A DNA stretch of 64,000 nt from Symbiodinium natans (taxonomy: Eukaryota; Sar; Dinophyceae; Suessiales; Symbiodiniaceae), in contig CAJNDS010000209.1 of NCBI GenBank assembly GCA_905221605.1, positions 1 through 64,000 on the forward strand, read 5' to 3'. The notes beneath the pieces were generated by a model, which was not told the DNA's origin, did no database searches, and worked only from the letters and a program-made list of their open reading frames with translations. This document shows positions 11,720-20,555 of this stretch, in pieces. How positions within the stretch are numbered: the stretch's first letter is position 1; each line of letters begins with the position of its first letter. The translations under genes and the position numbers were made by a program.

Positions 11720-12700
11720 TGCTGAGATTGAAATCTTCTGGAGTCCAATAAATTTTGCCCTCGGGGATATTGAAGTCATCCATCATGCAATAGTCGGAGG
11801 CTATCGGGTCAAAGGTCTCACCTCCCTCACATTTGGCGTAGAGCGGAAGCCGGCACGGCTGAGTTGTCCTCCATGGTCCAGGAAGAACTGCTTCGCCACT
11901 TGGTCGCCCTCCAGGCTTTCAGGGTTCCGATTCTCGCACTCGCGCGCAGCAGGCGAGGGGGTTTTGCCGCCCGACTTAAACCCTCAAAAACCCCAAGCAT
12001 GAGCCTTGAGGTTCTCGGAGAAGTCCAAGTCGTCTGCATCCGGTTCCTAAGGGTCCTCGACTCAACTTCGACCAGAAAAGTGGGACGTTTCCTTGAAGTG
12101 CTTAAAGTTCGGGCTTTGGGAGATTTATCTGTAGGGTTTAGGAGTTTTGCGGTTTAGGGTTCAAGGGCTTTGGGCTGAGAACATACTGTCTTCGATCAAT
12201 TTGGACCTCGTCAGAATCGTCAGCGGGATTTTCGAAGTCATCTCCATCGTCACAGTCTGGAGTGAAGTCGGCATAAACGAACCCAACAATAGCATACATT
12301 TGGCAAACGTTGAAATCTTTGCTCCCCACGTAGTCAGAGCCTGCGTAGCAGTAGCCATCGCGGCCCCCACCTCCGCCCCAGCTGTTTCGGACGATGAAGA
12401 CTTGCTGTCGGCCGTTGTAGCTCGTCATCCTTGCCGGGTTTGCTGGGCTTACAGGAGGCTTCGGCCTGCTTTGGAATCTCGTCCAACGTGCCCCGCCGAT
12501 GGTCTTCAGATACCCAATCGCTGGAGATCATCTCTTGGAAGCGTATGGGCGTCCACAGCTTCGAGGGTCAAGCAGGTGCTTGCTTGAGTGGGGAATCGAT
12601 AGCGCTGCAATAACAGCAGCCATGCTGTAGAAGCAGCTGTACTTGTTCTCACGCAATCGTCCATGTCATCAGGCGGTCGATAAGTCTCAAAGATGGAAGG
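11720..12700 (-). CDS. Papain-like (C1 family) cysteine peptidase, partial, several exons
   Basis: The clearest exon (about 12205-12428) encodes QQVFIVRNSWGGGGGRDGYC followed by AGSDYVGSKDFNVCQMYAI. FIVRNSWG plus GYCY is the C-terminal active-site Asn segment of C1 peptidases, with the usual GWG of NSWGxGWG replaced by Gly-rich sequence. It continues into an acidic tail (DFTPDCDDGDDFENPADDSD). An upstream exon near 12650-12700 reads ETYRPPDDMDDC, as expected in the region preceding the catalytic His. A downstream exon at about 11720-11815 reads SDYCMMDDFNIPEGKIYW. The catalytic Cys and His exons were not located, so activity is not shown and the gene may be incomplete. Secreted or lysosomal proteolysis is the family's usual role. 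The family call is fairly safe; exon limits are not. Confidence 0.55.
11921..11961. repeat. Dispersed ~38-bp element (TTTCGGCTCTCGCACTCGCA type)
   Basis: AGGGTTCCGATTCTCGCACT then CGCGCGCAGCAGGCGAGG matches the short element also seen at 16062-16136, 47561-47600, 57333-57367, 57395-57430 and, partly, 39246-39275 and 25015-25055. Consensus parts: GGTTTCGGCTCTCGCACTCG followed by CACAAGGCAGGCAAGG. Most copies fall in presumed introns or spacers. Confidence 0.5.
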
Positions 12701-13129
12701 CCATGCATGGCCTTACCGTTGATACAGCTGCACCTCTTCTCGCCACTTTTTCATTCAGTTGGAAGAGTCGGAGACCTTCTTCTGGTTTTTGCCTCCAGAC
12801 AGAAGCTAATGCTCACATTCGGCTGCACCTCTTCCGATATCTGTATCTTGTCTCCAGCTAGGTCTCTGAAGAGGTGCATGCCTTCAGAGGAGTTGGCCTC
12901 GAAGGAAGCCTTCCTTGTGTCGGCATTGAATGTTAGGGCCACGCGTGCACGGCGAAGCCACAGTCTTTGCGCAGCTGGGAGATTAGGTCGAAAGCCTCGC
13001 GGCGAGTATGCCGCTCATAGGCCCAACCGATCCTTGGCCGTTGAGGCATAACCCAAGACAGCCTGGAAATCCCGTGTGCTCACATATATCTACATATAAA
13101 CATGAATACAGCATACATCTACGTGTATA

Positions 13130-13575
13130 TGTAGGGTTTACATGCATACGAAAAAGGTATATGTGTGGATATATATATATATATACACATGCCTATATAT
13201 GTATGTACATATATGTATCTATATATGTGTATGTATGTAGGTATGTAGGTATGTAGGTATGTAGGTATGTAGGTATGTAGGTATGTAGGTATGTAGGTAT
13301 GTAGGTATGTAGGTATGTAGGTATGTAGGTATGTAGGTATGTAGGTATGTAGGTAGGTATGTATGTATGATTATGTATGTATATGTGTGTGTCTGCGTGT
13401 CTGCGTCTCTCTCGTTCTGAGTGTCTGTGCGTCTGTGTGTGTCCGTGTGTCTCTATGTCTCTATGTCTCTGTGTCTCCGTGGTCTGTGTCTGTTTGTCTC
13501 TGTGTCTGTTTGCATCTGTGTCTCTGTGTCTGTGTGTCTCAGTGCACGTGGTCTGTGTCTCTGTGTGACTTTTTA
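13130..13575. repeat. Microsatellite block: TATA, (GTAGGTAT)n, then GTGTCT-rich DNA
   Basis: TA-rich repeats (13100-13230) pass into about 15 units of the 8-mer GTAGGTAT (13232-13353), then into GTGTCTGTGTCTC-type sequence to 13575 and a poly-C run near 13600. Translated frames are Cys/Val/Ser or Tyr/Ile repeats typical of microsatellites. No gene is seen. Confidence 0.9.
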
Positions 13576-13689
13576 GGTGTGTATATACATATGGTCACCC
13601 CCCCCCCCAAGATCTACACCCTCCTTGTCTACACTACTCTTCTGCTTGCTTCCACGCACTTGTGAACAAGTAGTGCACGCCGAAAACAC

Positions 13690-14745
13690 TGTAAATACCG
13701 ATAAAACCGTACTTGTCGAGTATTTCCGGGACTATTTTACGTAACACATCATGCATGCAAAATGTCTACAAATCTGCAACCGAATTTCGGTTTAAAATTA
13801 TGTGACCTTCTATACTCCGAAAGCCAAAAAACCTCAAAAAACTTACTGTGCGGTGTGTCCCAATAGCTGTCCTTCATTGCTCACTCCAAGCAAGCTGAAA
13901 AGGGGAATTCCTACTAAATCGACAAAACCAGTATGTACTTGGTATTGAATTTCTATGCAATGAGTATTGCATTGGTGTGCTTTTAACATGTACCAGGTGT
14001 TTCAATAGTATTTAATTTGCCTATTAAATCAACATTTTGCTTGGAAAAAGGCGTTGCTTAGGAAAATTGCATTATTTGTGCCGAAACACCTGAAAACCAA
14101 AAGTCCAAACTTCGCCAGAGATTCTCCCTAGGCTTTAGGATTTGGAATTTCCGAGTACTATGATCTTCACGAGGCAAATAGGCTTCTAAGAAAGAATATG
14201 TATTCTTGAGCTTGTCTATGCGAATTGCGCGCTTGAGACAGAATATCATCTGTACAAGTGGTATTTATTTAGTGCCCGAGCAGTGCTTCATCACTATGTG
14301 ATGAAAACTGCTTGTTTTTAAAGTCAAATCTAGTACACATAATCGCTGTGCTAAAGTCGTGTTTCTTTAAGATCTCTACGAGACTTATGCATTTGTACGC
14401 TTGTCTATGCTGTTTAAGAGTTCGTAATTCAGTATTTTTGCCGCACTATGTGCTTAGAAGAGTATTTTTGTTGGGCTTGGGACAAGCACTGCTTCTCTAG
14501 AAACAGAACGAATTGCTTTTCAAAAAAGCATCTTGTCTCTAAGATTGCAGTATTTGTCTAGATTGCCGAGCGCAATCGCTACATTTTGCAATGGATATTC
14601 TATGAGTGACCAAAAACTAGGATAGTTCACTCGGCCTCTTTCGTATAGTATTAGTTCAATATTTGCCTAGTGCAGGCACTATGCATCTGAAAAAGCACAG
14701 TATTTCCCTAGTTTTTGGCACGCACTATTCTCTACAAGAGAAACA
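13690..14745. repeat. AT-rich field of degenerate TATTT-CTAG-hairpin repeats
   Basis: Phrases such as GTATTTATTTAG, GTATTTGTCTAG, ATATTTGCCTAG and GTATTTCCCTAG are each followed by a short inverted repeat: TGCCCGAGCA near 14275, GATTGCCGAGCGCAATC near 14562, TAGTGCAGGCACTA near 14669. The copies look like a degenerate family, not exons. No ORF with recognisable motifs is present. Confidence 0.45.
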
Positions 14746-14754
14746 CAAAATCAG

Positions 14755-15180
14755 ACAAACCAAGAACCCACAAACCAAAAAAACCAAAACCAAAAAAACC
14801 AAAAAGAACCAAAATGACCATTTTTCTGAGACTCTTGGAAACCAAAAAAAACCCCAAAAACCAAAACCCAAACCAAAAAAACCCAAACCAAAAAAACCAA
14901 AACCAAAAAAACCAAAAACAACAAAAACCCCATTATTCCGAGACTCTTGGACAAAGGGAATCAATACCCCGTGCCGTCAAGAGTTCGAAAATAATCGTTT
15001 TTTGGTTTTTTGGGTTTTTTAGTTTTGTTTTTTTTTGGTTTTGTTTTTTGTGGTTTCGGTTGTTTTGGTTTCACCTGTCCAAGAGTCTCAGAATATATTT
15101 TGTTTGGGTTTTGTTTTTTGTGGTTTGGGCTTTTTGGCATCCTGATTTTGGCGTTTTTGACCTTTTTTGGGTTCTGGAAA
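14755..15180. repeat. Fold-back: CCAAAAA-rich arm and TTTTTGG-rich arm
   Basis: The left arm (14755-14935) is almost entirely AACCAAAAAACC. The right arm (14998-15175) is TTTTTTGGTTTTGG. Each carries the embedded phrase GAGACTCTTGGA (about 14827 and 14939) or its complement TCCAAGAGTCTC (about 15079). The arms can pair over roughly 170 bp around a 60-bp loop. Lys/Pro and Phe/Gly-rich frames are by-products of the repeat. Confidence 0.65.
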
Positions 15181-15725
15181 CCTGTAAACGTAGATCTTGG
15201 GGGGGGGGGGGGGGCTGAGCCATACATATAAATATATACACACAGACAGAACGCTGTTTTGCTGACGGAGTGTATGTATCTATATATGTTTCTATCTCTA
15301 CATCTATGTGTAGATCTGCGTGGTACTCTTATCAATACAACGACAGGAACAAATGCACGTATCAATCTACAGAATTATGTGCATAGAGGATATGCCCCCC
15401 ATGGTCCAACCTGTCCCTGAAAACCTTGTGTATGGGTTCGAATATGGATTCTGCACATACTACTAATGCTAGCGCAGGCCCTTGTGAATTCCAAACTTGT
15501 TGTAGCAGAAGGCGGGAAACGATTATCTACCATGCTTCACTAACTGCTAAATGATCAGCGCAAGCCATCCAAGCGGTGAATTCCTGTGCTGCCGCTATGA
15601 AAAGCTTATTGTTGCTGTAAAGGTCTTTGAAGTGTAAATGCATGTGTCTGTCGCTTTCACTTCGACAGTGTATGGGAAATCTGGGAACACTGGGAAACTA
15701 ACTTAAACAAGGTGCCAAACGGTGT

Positions 15726-16028
15726 TCATTCGTAGCTCGATCCGTTAAACTCCTTCAAGCTGAAGTGATCCGGAAGGAATGTGTCATTCAAAGATCCCTC
15801 GCGTTCTTTCAACCTGCCTGACTTAGCGAACTTCCGGGGCGACAAGCTAAACTTAATTTCTGTCGGGTCAGAAATATGCTTCCGGAACCCTTTGAGCTCT
15901 ATAAATTGGTCGACATTGCACCTGGATTCGATCTGGGATGCTTTTTGCCACCTGTCTCGCCAAGCAAAGACAACATCGCCCAACTGAGGAAACCCAGCTT
16001 CAGACACTTGAGGACCGAGGGCAGCCAA
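15726..16028 (-). CDS. Possible C-terminal exon of an unidentified gene
   Basis: An open frame of about 100 codons ends in a stop at 15726 and has normal mixed composition (for example RDRWQKASQIESRC and FIELKGFRKHISDPTEIKFS), unlike the repeat-derived frames around it. I recognise no family. The strand agrees with all neighbouring genes. The frame upstream at 16150-16600 could belong to the same gene, separated by an intron that holds the dispersed repeat at 16062-16136. Confidence 0.3.
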   Translation of the reverse strand: MAALGPQVSEAGFPQLGDVVFAWRDRWQKASQIESRCNVDQFIELKGFRKHISDPTEIKFSLSPRKFAKSGRLKEREGSLNDTFLPDHFSLKEFNGSSYE

Positions 16029-16061
16029 CTCAATAATTTATGCCACCCGTCTAGCCAGGGT

Positions 16062-16136
16062 TTAGGGTTTCGATGCCCACGCTCGCACACGGCAAGGCTT
16101 CCTCGCTTACACTCGTGCAAGGCAGGCAAGGCTTCG
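16062..16136. repeat. Two tandem copies of the dispersed ~38-bp element
   Basis: TAGGGTTTCGATGCCCACGC then TCGCACACGGCAAGG (16062-16097), followed by a second copy ending in ACTCGTGCAAGGCAGGCAAG (16098-16136). It belongs to the same family as the copies at 11921, 47561 and 57333 and lies directly after a TTTAGGG heptamer. Confidence 0.5.
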
Positions 16137-16149
16137 AAAGTCAGTCTTG

Positions 16150-16610
16150 CATGGCTATAATATGTCTCATTGGACACCACAAAGACGATACGGCAGGGTT
16201 CATGGGAGAGGGCTTTGGGGCTTCAATTCCTCCCCGATATGCCCCAACTTGCGATTTCTGCTTATCGGAAACCGCAACAAGGGCAACACTATTTTCTGAA
16301 ACCTCCTTTCCAAGGAGCTTGAGGGATATAAAGCCTTTGCAAAGTATGAACAAAGCCCCAAATTCAGATGGCCTCTGGGAGATATTTAGACGCAAAAAAT
16401 CTGTAACTTCTTTAAACTACGCAGCTGCGTCATCTTCAAGGCAGCCGTATGTTCAGCTTCATGGTGCTGGCAGGCTTTGCTTCGAACAAGCCCCGGGTCC
16501 GTAGTGTTTCCGCTGCGTTGGTTCGGCGAGGGCATCGCATTTTCCATTGAGAAAAGTTCTAGAATCTTCAAAATTGTAGGGTAGTTGTCCAAGTAGCTGT
16601 TCGATGTTGT
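16150..16610 (-). CDS. Possible internal exon(s), unidentified
   Basis: Two overlapping minus-strand frames look protein-like. One contains FGALFILCKGFISLKLLGKE and SENSVALVAVSDKQKSQVGA. The other contains LASKTTSNSYLDNYPTILKI. No motif identifies a family. The frames may be adjacent exons of the gene whose possible last exon is at 15726-16028. It could also be chance coding potential. Confidence 0.25.
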
Positions 16611-17279
16611 CTTCGAAGCTAGCTTCCTTCTCTTGCAAAACAACAAAAACGAAAATAGACCCAATAGACTGAATTGGCCCTGATTGGGCCCGATTGAATC
16701 CCGTCAGGGGCGGGGAGGCAGGGGGCTGAAGATTGAAGATTCCCAAAGAAGAAGAGTCTGCCCAGAATCTTCGATCTGGGCCTCCCGGATTGTAGAGCAT
16801 ATGCTGACGGACTACTAAGTGCATATATATGTATACATATATATATACACGTATATATGTATATATATATATGTGCTTGTACTACAGTTATTTCAACCAT
16901 CTCTGTCCACGGTTGTTGCGGCTCATGTCCTTGTCGCTGTTTCCTTTCCACTTTCCACGACATGTTTTGCTGGGTATGCAATGTCCGCGTTCCACTTTCT
17001 CTTCTTTTCTTCCTCTTCTTTCTTTTCTTGGGGCTTATGTTCCGCTCCTCTCTTGAGCCTGTATTTGCTTTTCACTTTCCCACTTTTCTGTGGCAAGGGT
17101 TCTGTCCACTGCACACCTATGCCTGAGACCCACGTTGTATAACTGTCTACTTTAACGTTCCACTTCTTCAGCCTCCTGAGCCTTTTTCTCTGCCCCACTT
17201 CGTTTGCCTACTCGCGCCCTACTTCTCACTTTCTATCAAGACTGGTGGGTGAATCCGGTCCGCCTAAGCTGCTTGTACT

Positions 17280-18534
17280 CGATGCAGAAACTTTCTGCAC
17301 AAAGCCTTCCCAAGTGTATCCCGAGATCGACTTGTATGCAAAATGCAGCTCAATGTACAGCTCATCCACGAGCTTGAGCGGTTGCGACAGGAGGTCCGCC
17401 AAGAAACCCCACTCAAGGGTCACCTGAATGTGATTCAAGTCCGTGTCCCACATGAGCACGACAAAGTCCGCCTCTCTGACCTTATAAGACAGCCAGAAGC
17501 ATAGCAAAAGCAAGCCCAGCTTCGCTAAAGCATCAATGAGGACCTCACAATCTTCCTCAACCCTCAACCAGAAACCCCGAACCCTAAGAAGCCTGAGCAA
17601 ACAACATCCCAGGGGCCATTGAAGGCAGCATGTAGACCAAATCAGACTCATCTCGAGTTGCGATGTTCATGGCTCTTTGCCTGAAGGTTATTCTGGTCTT
17701 ACTCGTGTTGAAAACGGCTGGAACTTCAATGAAGTGGGCATCGAAAATCATCACTTCATCGAATGAGAAGTACGGACTGTACATGTCAAGCAAATACTTT
17801 GTGGCACGGTTGAACTCGTTGCCGCCCACAATGATGAGGATCCGCCGCCCAGCGGAGGCGAATCCCGGGATTGCAGGTAGTGGCAAGTAGGGGGTGAAGT
17901 CGATCAGTGCCCCGTGCTCGTGATACCACATGTTCCTAAGATCTGGGAACAACGGCTCCAACATTGAGGATTGAGGATATGGCATCATCCCCCCACACAG
18001 CCGTCGAGGCAATGGATATTTAAGACATGCTGGCGCTTCTACCAACTGCTGCTCCGCCATTGCACTTGCCTTGGTTCGCTCAAGAATAGCTGCTGACTTA
18101 GTTCTTGATTGGTCTTCGGTACCATCTGCAATTCTGGGACTTTTTAGGAATAATTCTGTAGAAGAGATCCAAGCTGCAACGTAGTGAAGAAACAGCTCGT
18201 GCTGCCAGCGCACCACTGCTTCGAGTTGGGGCACAGGACGTCCCCAGGCATATGTATTAAGCACATTCCAGGCCGATGAACAAGCAGACATTTGCGCGCA
18301 TGCTTCGCTTGCACGTATCTTTGCCGGGTCCCAAGTCTTAATGCAAGCTCGACTCAGGTCCTCCACGTTGGACATGTTGTACATGTTGTGTTCGTGGACC
18401 ATTCCAAGCTGCCCAATAGTCTGGAAAGCTACCCCAGCACATCTTCTGCGTTGCTTCTTCGCCGGTCTGTCACTAATGGGACCAGCAAACTTCAAACCAC
18501 TGCAGGCATAAAGGTGCTCAGCCGAAGAAGCCAT
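17280..18534 (-). CDS. FkbM-methyltransferase-like protein, two exons recognised
   Basis: Exon 1 runs from an ATG at 18534 (MASSAEHLYACSG) towards a likely donor near 17645; the open frame itself continues to a TAG at 17584. It carries a KKQRRR basic patch and, near its end, RRILIIVGGNEFNRATKYLL then DMYSPYFSFDEVMIFDAHF. This fits the SAM-binding 'GxN...YFDEVxxFDA' region of FkbM-like enzymes, although the usual IDxGAN is degraded to IIVGGN. Exon 2 (about 17280-17478) reads EADFVVLMWDTDLN and LVDELYIELHFAYKSISG, matching the family's 'DFVVLKxDVEG...LxDELFxExHF' segment. The intron between them (about 17479-17644) begins with telomere-like GGGTT repeats. No catalytic claim is made. Further 5' exons may exist. 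Confidence 0.5.
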
Positions 18535-18699
18535 TTGGAGGGGCTCTGTATGCTTTGGAAAGGGAAGGCCGCAGTTTTTTTCAGCTTTAATGTTCTGTCG
18601 TACTCCCTTCGCACAAAGCGGAAGTCCCGGGCGCACTAGCGAAGATGGCGGCGAAGACTTTGATGGTGCTGGTGGTGGGTAGAGCAGGAACCAAGACAC

Positions 18700-20400
18700 C
18701 GTGCATCCGAACGCCCATGCCGCCCAAATATGTGCCTTACTTGTCCAGCTTTGTCTAGGGCAAACTGGCGTTCAACCTTCGGAATTCCATAAATGGGAAT
18801 GCTACTCTCCCGACGCACGCCCCCCCCCCCCCGCCCCAATATCAAAAGTCATCACTCGACCAGCAAGCTGCTGCACGCATCAGTGATTGAGTACTCCACG
18901 CCAGAGATCCATGTGCCTAAAGCCTTCGAGCCGAGTCAGATCACGCAAGCATGCACCCAACGACATTGGGATTGCGGCATTGGGGAATTCCTTATGTTGG
19001 CACGTTCCCTTGGAAATTTCTGATTCTTCGTCAACACCGAGTCAACACAGGCAAGGCAGACAGCGCGACTGCAGATAACACTTGGGCCGGCTGATTCGCT
19101 GATTCGCTCATGAAGTCGAGGGCAGAGTTGAACAGCCGGCCCAAGAATAAAGTGAGTCACCCTGGCTTGATGCTGCTCGTGCTTTGTTTGCAAACATGTC
19201 ATGCAGTGACCAATGTTTGACTGTTTGGTTCCCTGCTTCTCAAGGATCTGTCTGAGGTTGGCCTTGGCTAAGGACACCGACCCTGCTTCGCCGACTTTGC
19301 GACGGAGCGCATGAGAGGTGTCTCGGGAGATATATATATATATATATATGTCTATACGTCTATATATATATATGTCTAAATGTCTCTATACATATAAAAA
19401 TATATATATATATACATATATATATATATGTACAATATGTTTACAGTGTGTTGAAAATACATTGTCGCTGTGGATTGCTCAAGGAGCTGACAAACGAAGC
19501 CAAAGCTTCAGAACCCCACTCCAAACAAACACGCAAAGTACCGCAAATTCAGAAGACATACATTGAAGAGGCCAGGGCCGAGAGATGGTGATGGTAGCGC
19601 CCATACGACTCTTAAATCCAAGCGCCCATCTTGACCCAACCCGTGGAAGTCTCTTGAGCAATCCTCGTACAGTCCAAGTCTGAACCGGTGAGGCCAGCCC
19701 AAGCACCTGAGAACATCCCATGAGGTATTAGTCACGGGACGACATTCGCAACGAAACTTGCACAGACGGAAGCCAAGATCTTTGCATGATTCAAAAAAGA
19801 GTCCGATAAGTAGGTACTCTAGTTCATGAGCCTTTTGACAGCCCGAAAAGAACCAGGCACCAAGAGTGCCTCGAGCAGGATGGTACACTCCTTCAAATGA
19901 ACTTGCAGACTGTGCATGCCCAACCCGCCTCAACTGTTTGACCTTGCTGCCGCCTAAAATGTTCAAGGGCCCGGTGCTTTCAGTGTAGCAGCAAAAGCGT
20001 CCCCCTGTAACATGAATCAAACGCCCGCATTTATCAGTCTCCTGCTTACCAGCAGCAGCACTCTTGTCACACGCGAGGAGGGCATCCTGGTGAGGCGTTC
20101 ATGAGCCATCTGCAGAGCCCCTGTGATTAGTCACTCGAATCACGCCAAGTACCGATGATTGTCGTGATAACGAGTGGACTCTCATGTGCAACCGATGCTC
20201 CTTTTCTCCACCCACATTTCCGCGACTCGGAAGATCTATACACACTCCTGTCTCTTGCATTTCTGGCTCGACGAGGACATGTGCATATTAACATTGTGAT
20301 TTAGTTGGAGCCCAGACTGCAAGACCTATAATCGCCAGACGGGCAAGCGTGACAAAAGAAATGGCCAGACATCGCATCCCGCCCGGCGCCGTCACGCCTT
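18700..20400. other. Spacer or unresolved exons between the FkbM-like gene and the retrogene
   Basis: Minus-strand open frames at 18936-19277 (SLAKANLRQILEKQGTKQSN) and 19508-20020 (STGPLNILGGSKVKQLRRVG) have plausible composition but no recognisable family and no supporting splice context. A poly-C run lies near 18823 and TATA microsatellites at 19328-19430. I cannot decide whether these frames are exons of an upstream part of the 17-18 kb gene or chance. Confidence 0.25.
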
Positions 20401-20555
20401 TTGTCGCCTAATCCATTATATAGGCCGATGCCGCAGGATGCCAAAAGGCTTCCAGGGCAAACCAAACTACCGAACTATAAAGGAGGCTGCGCTGCAGAAC
20501 GTCTACGCTGAGCGCAGCGCTCCTTGATTCATCGGGCAGAGGCTGCGGTGCGGCC

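Noticed and set aside
12147-12587. 146-codon plus-strand frame over the peptidase exon
   Set aside because: The antisense frame carries the FIVRNSWG...GYCY motif; this one is its shadow.
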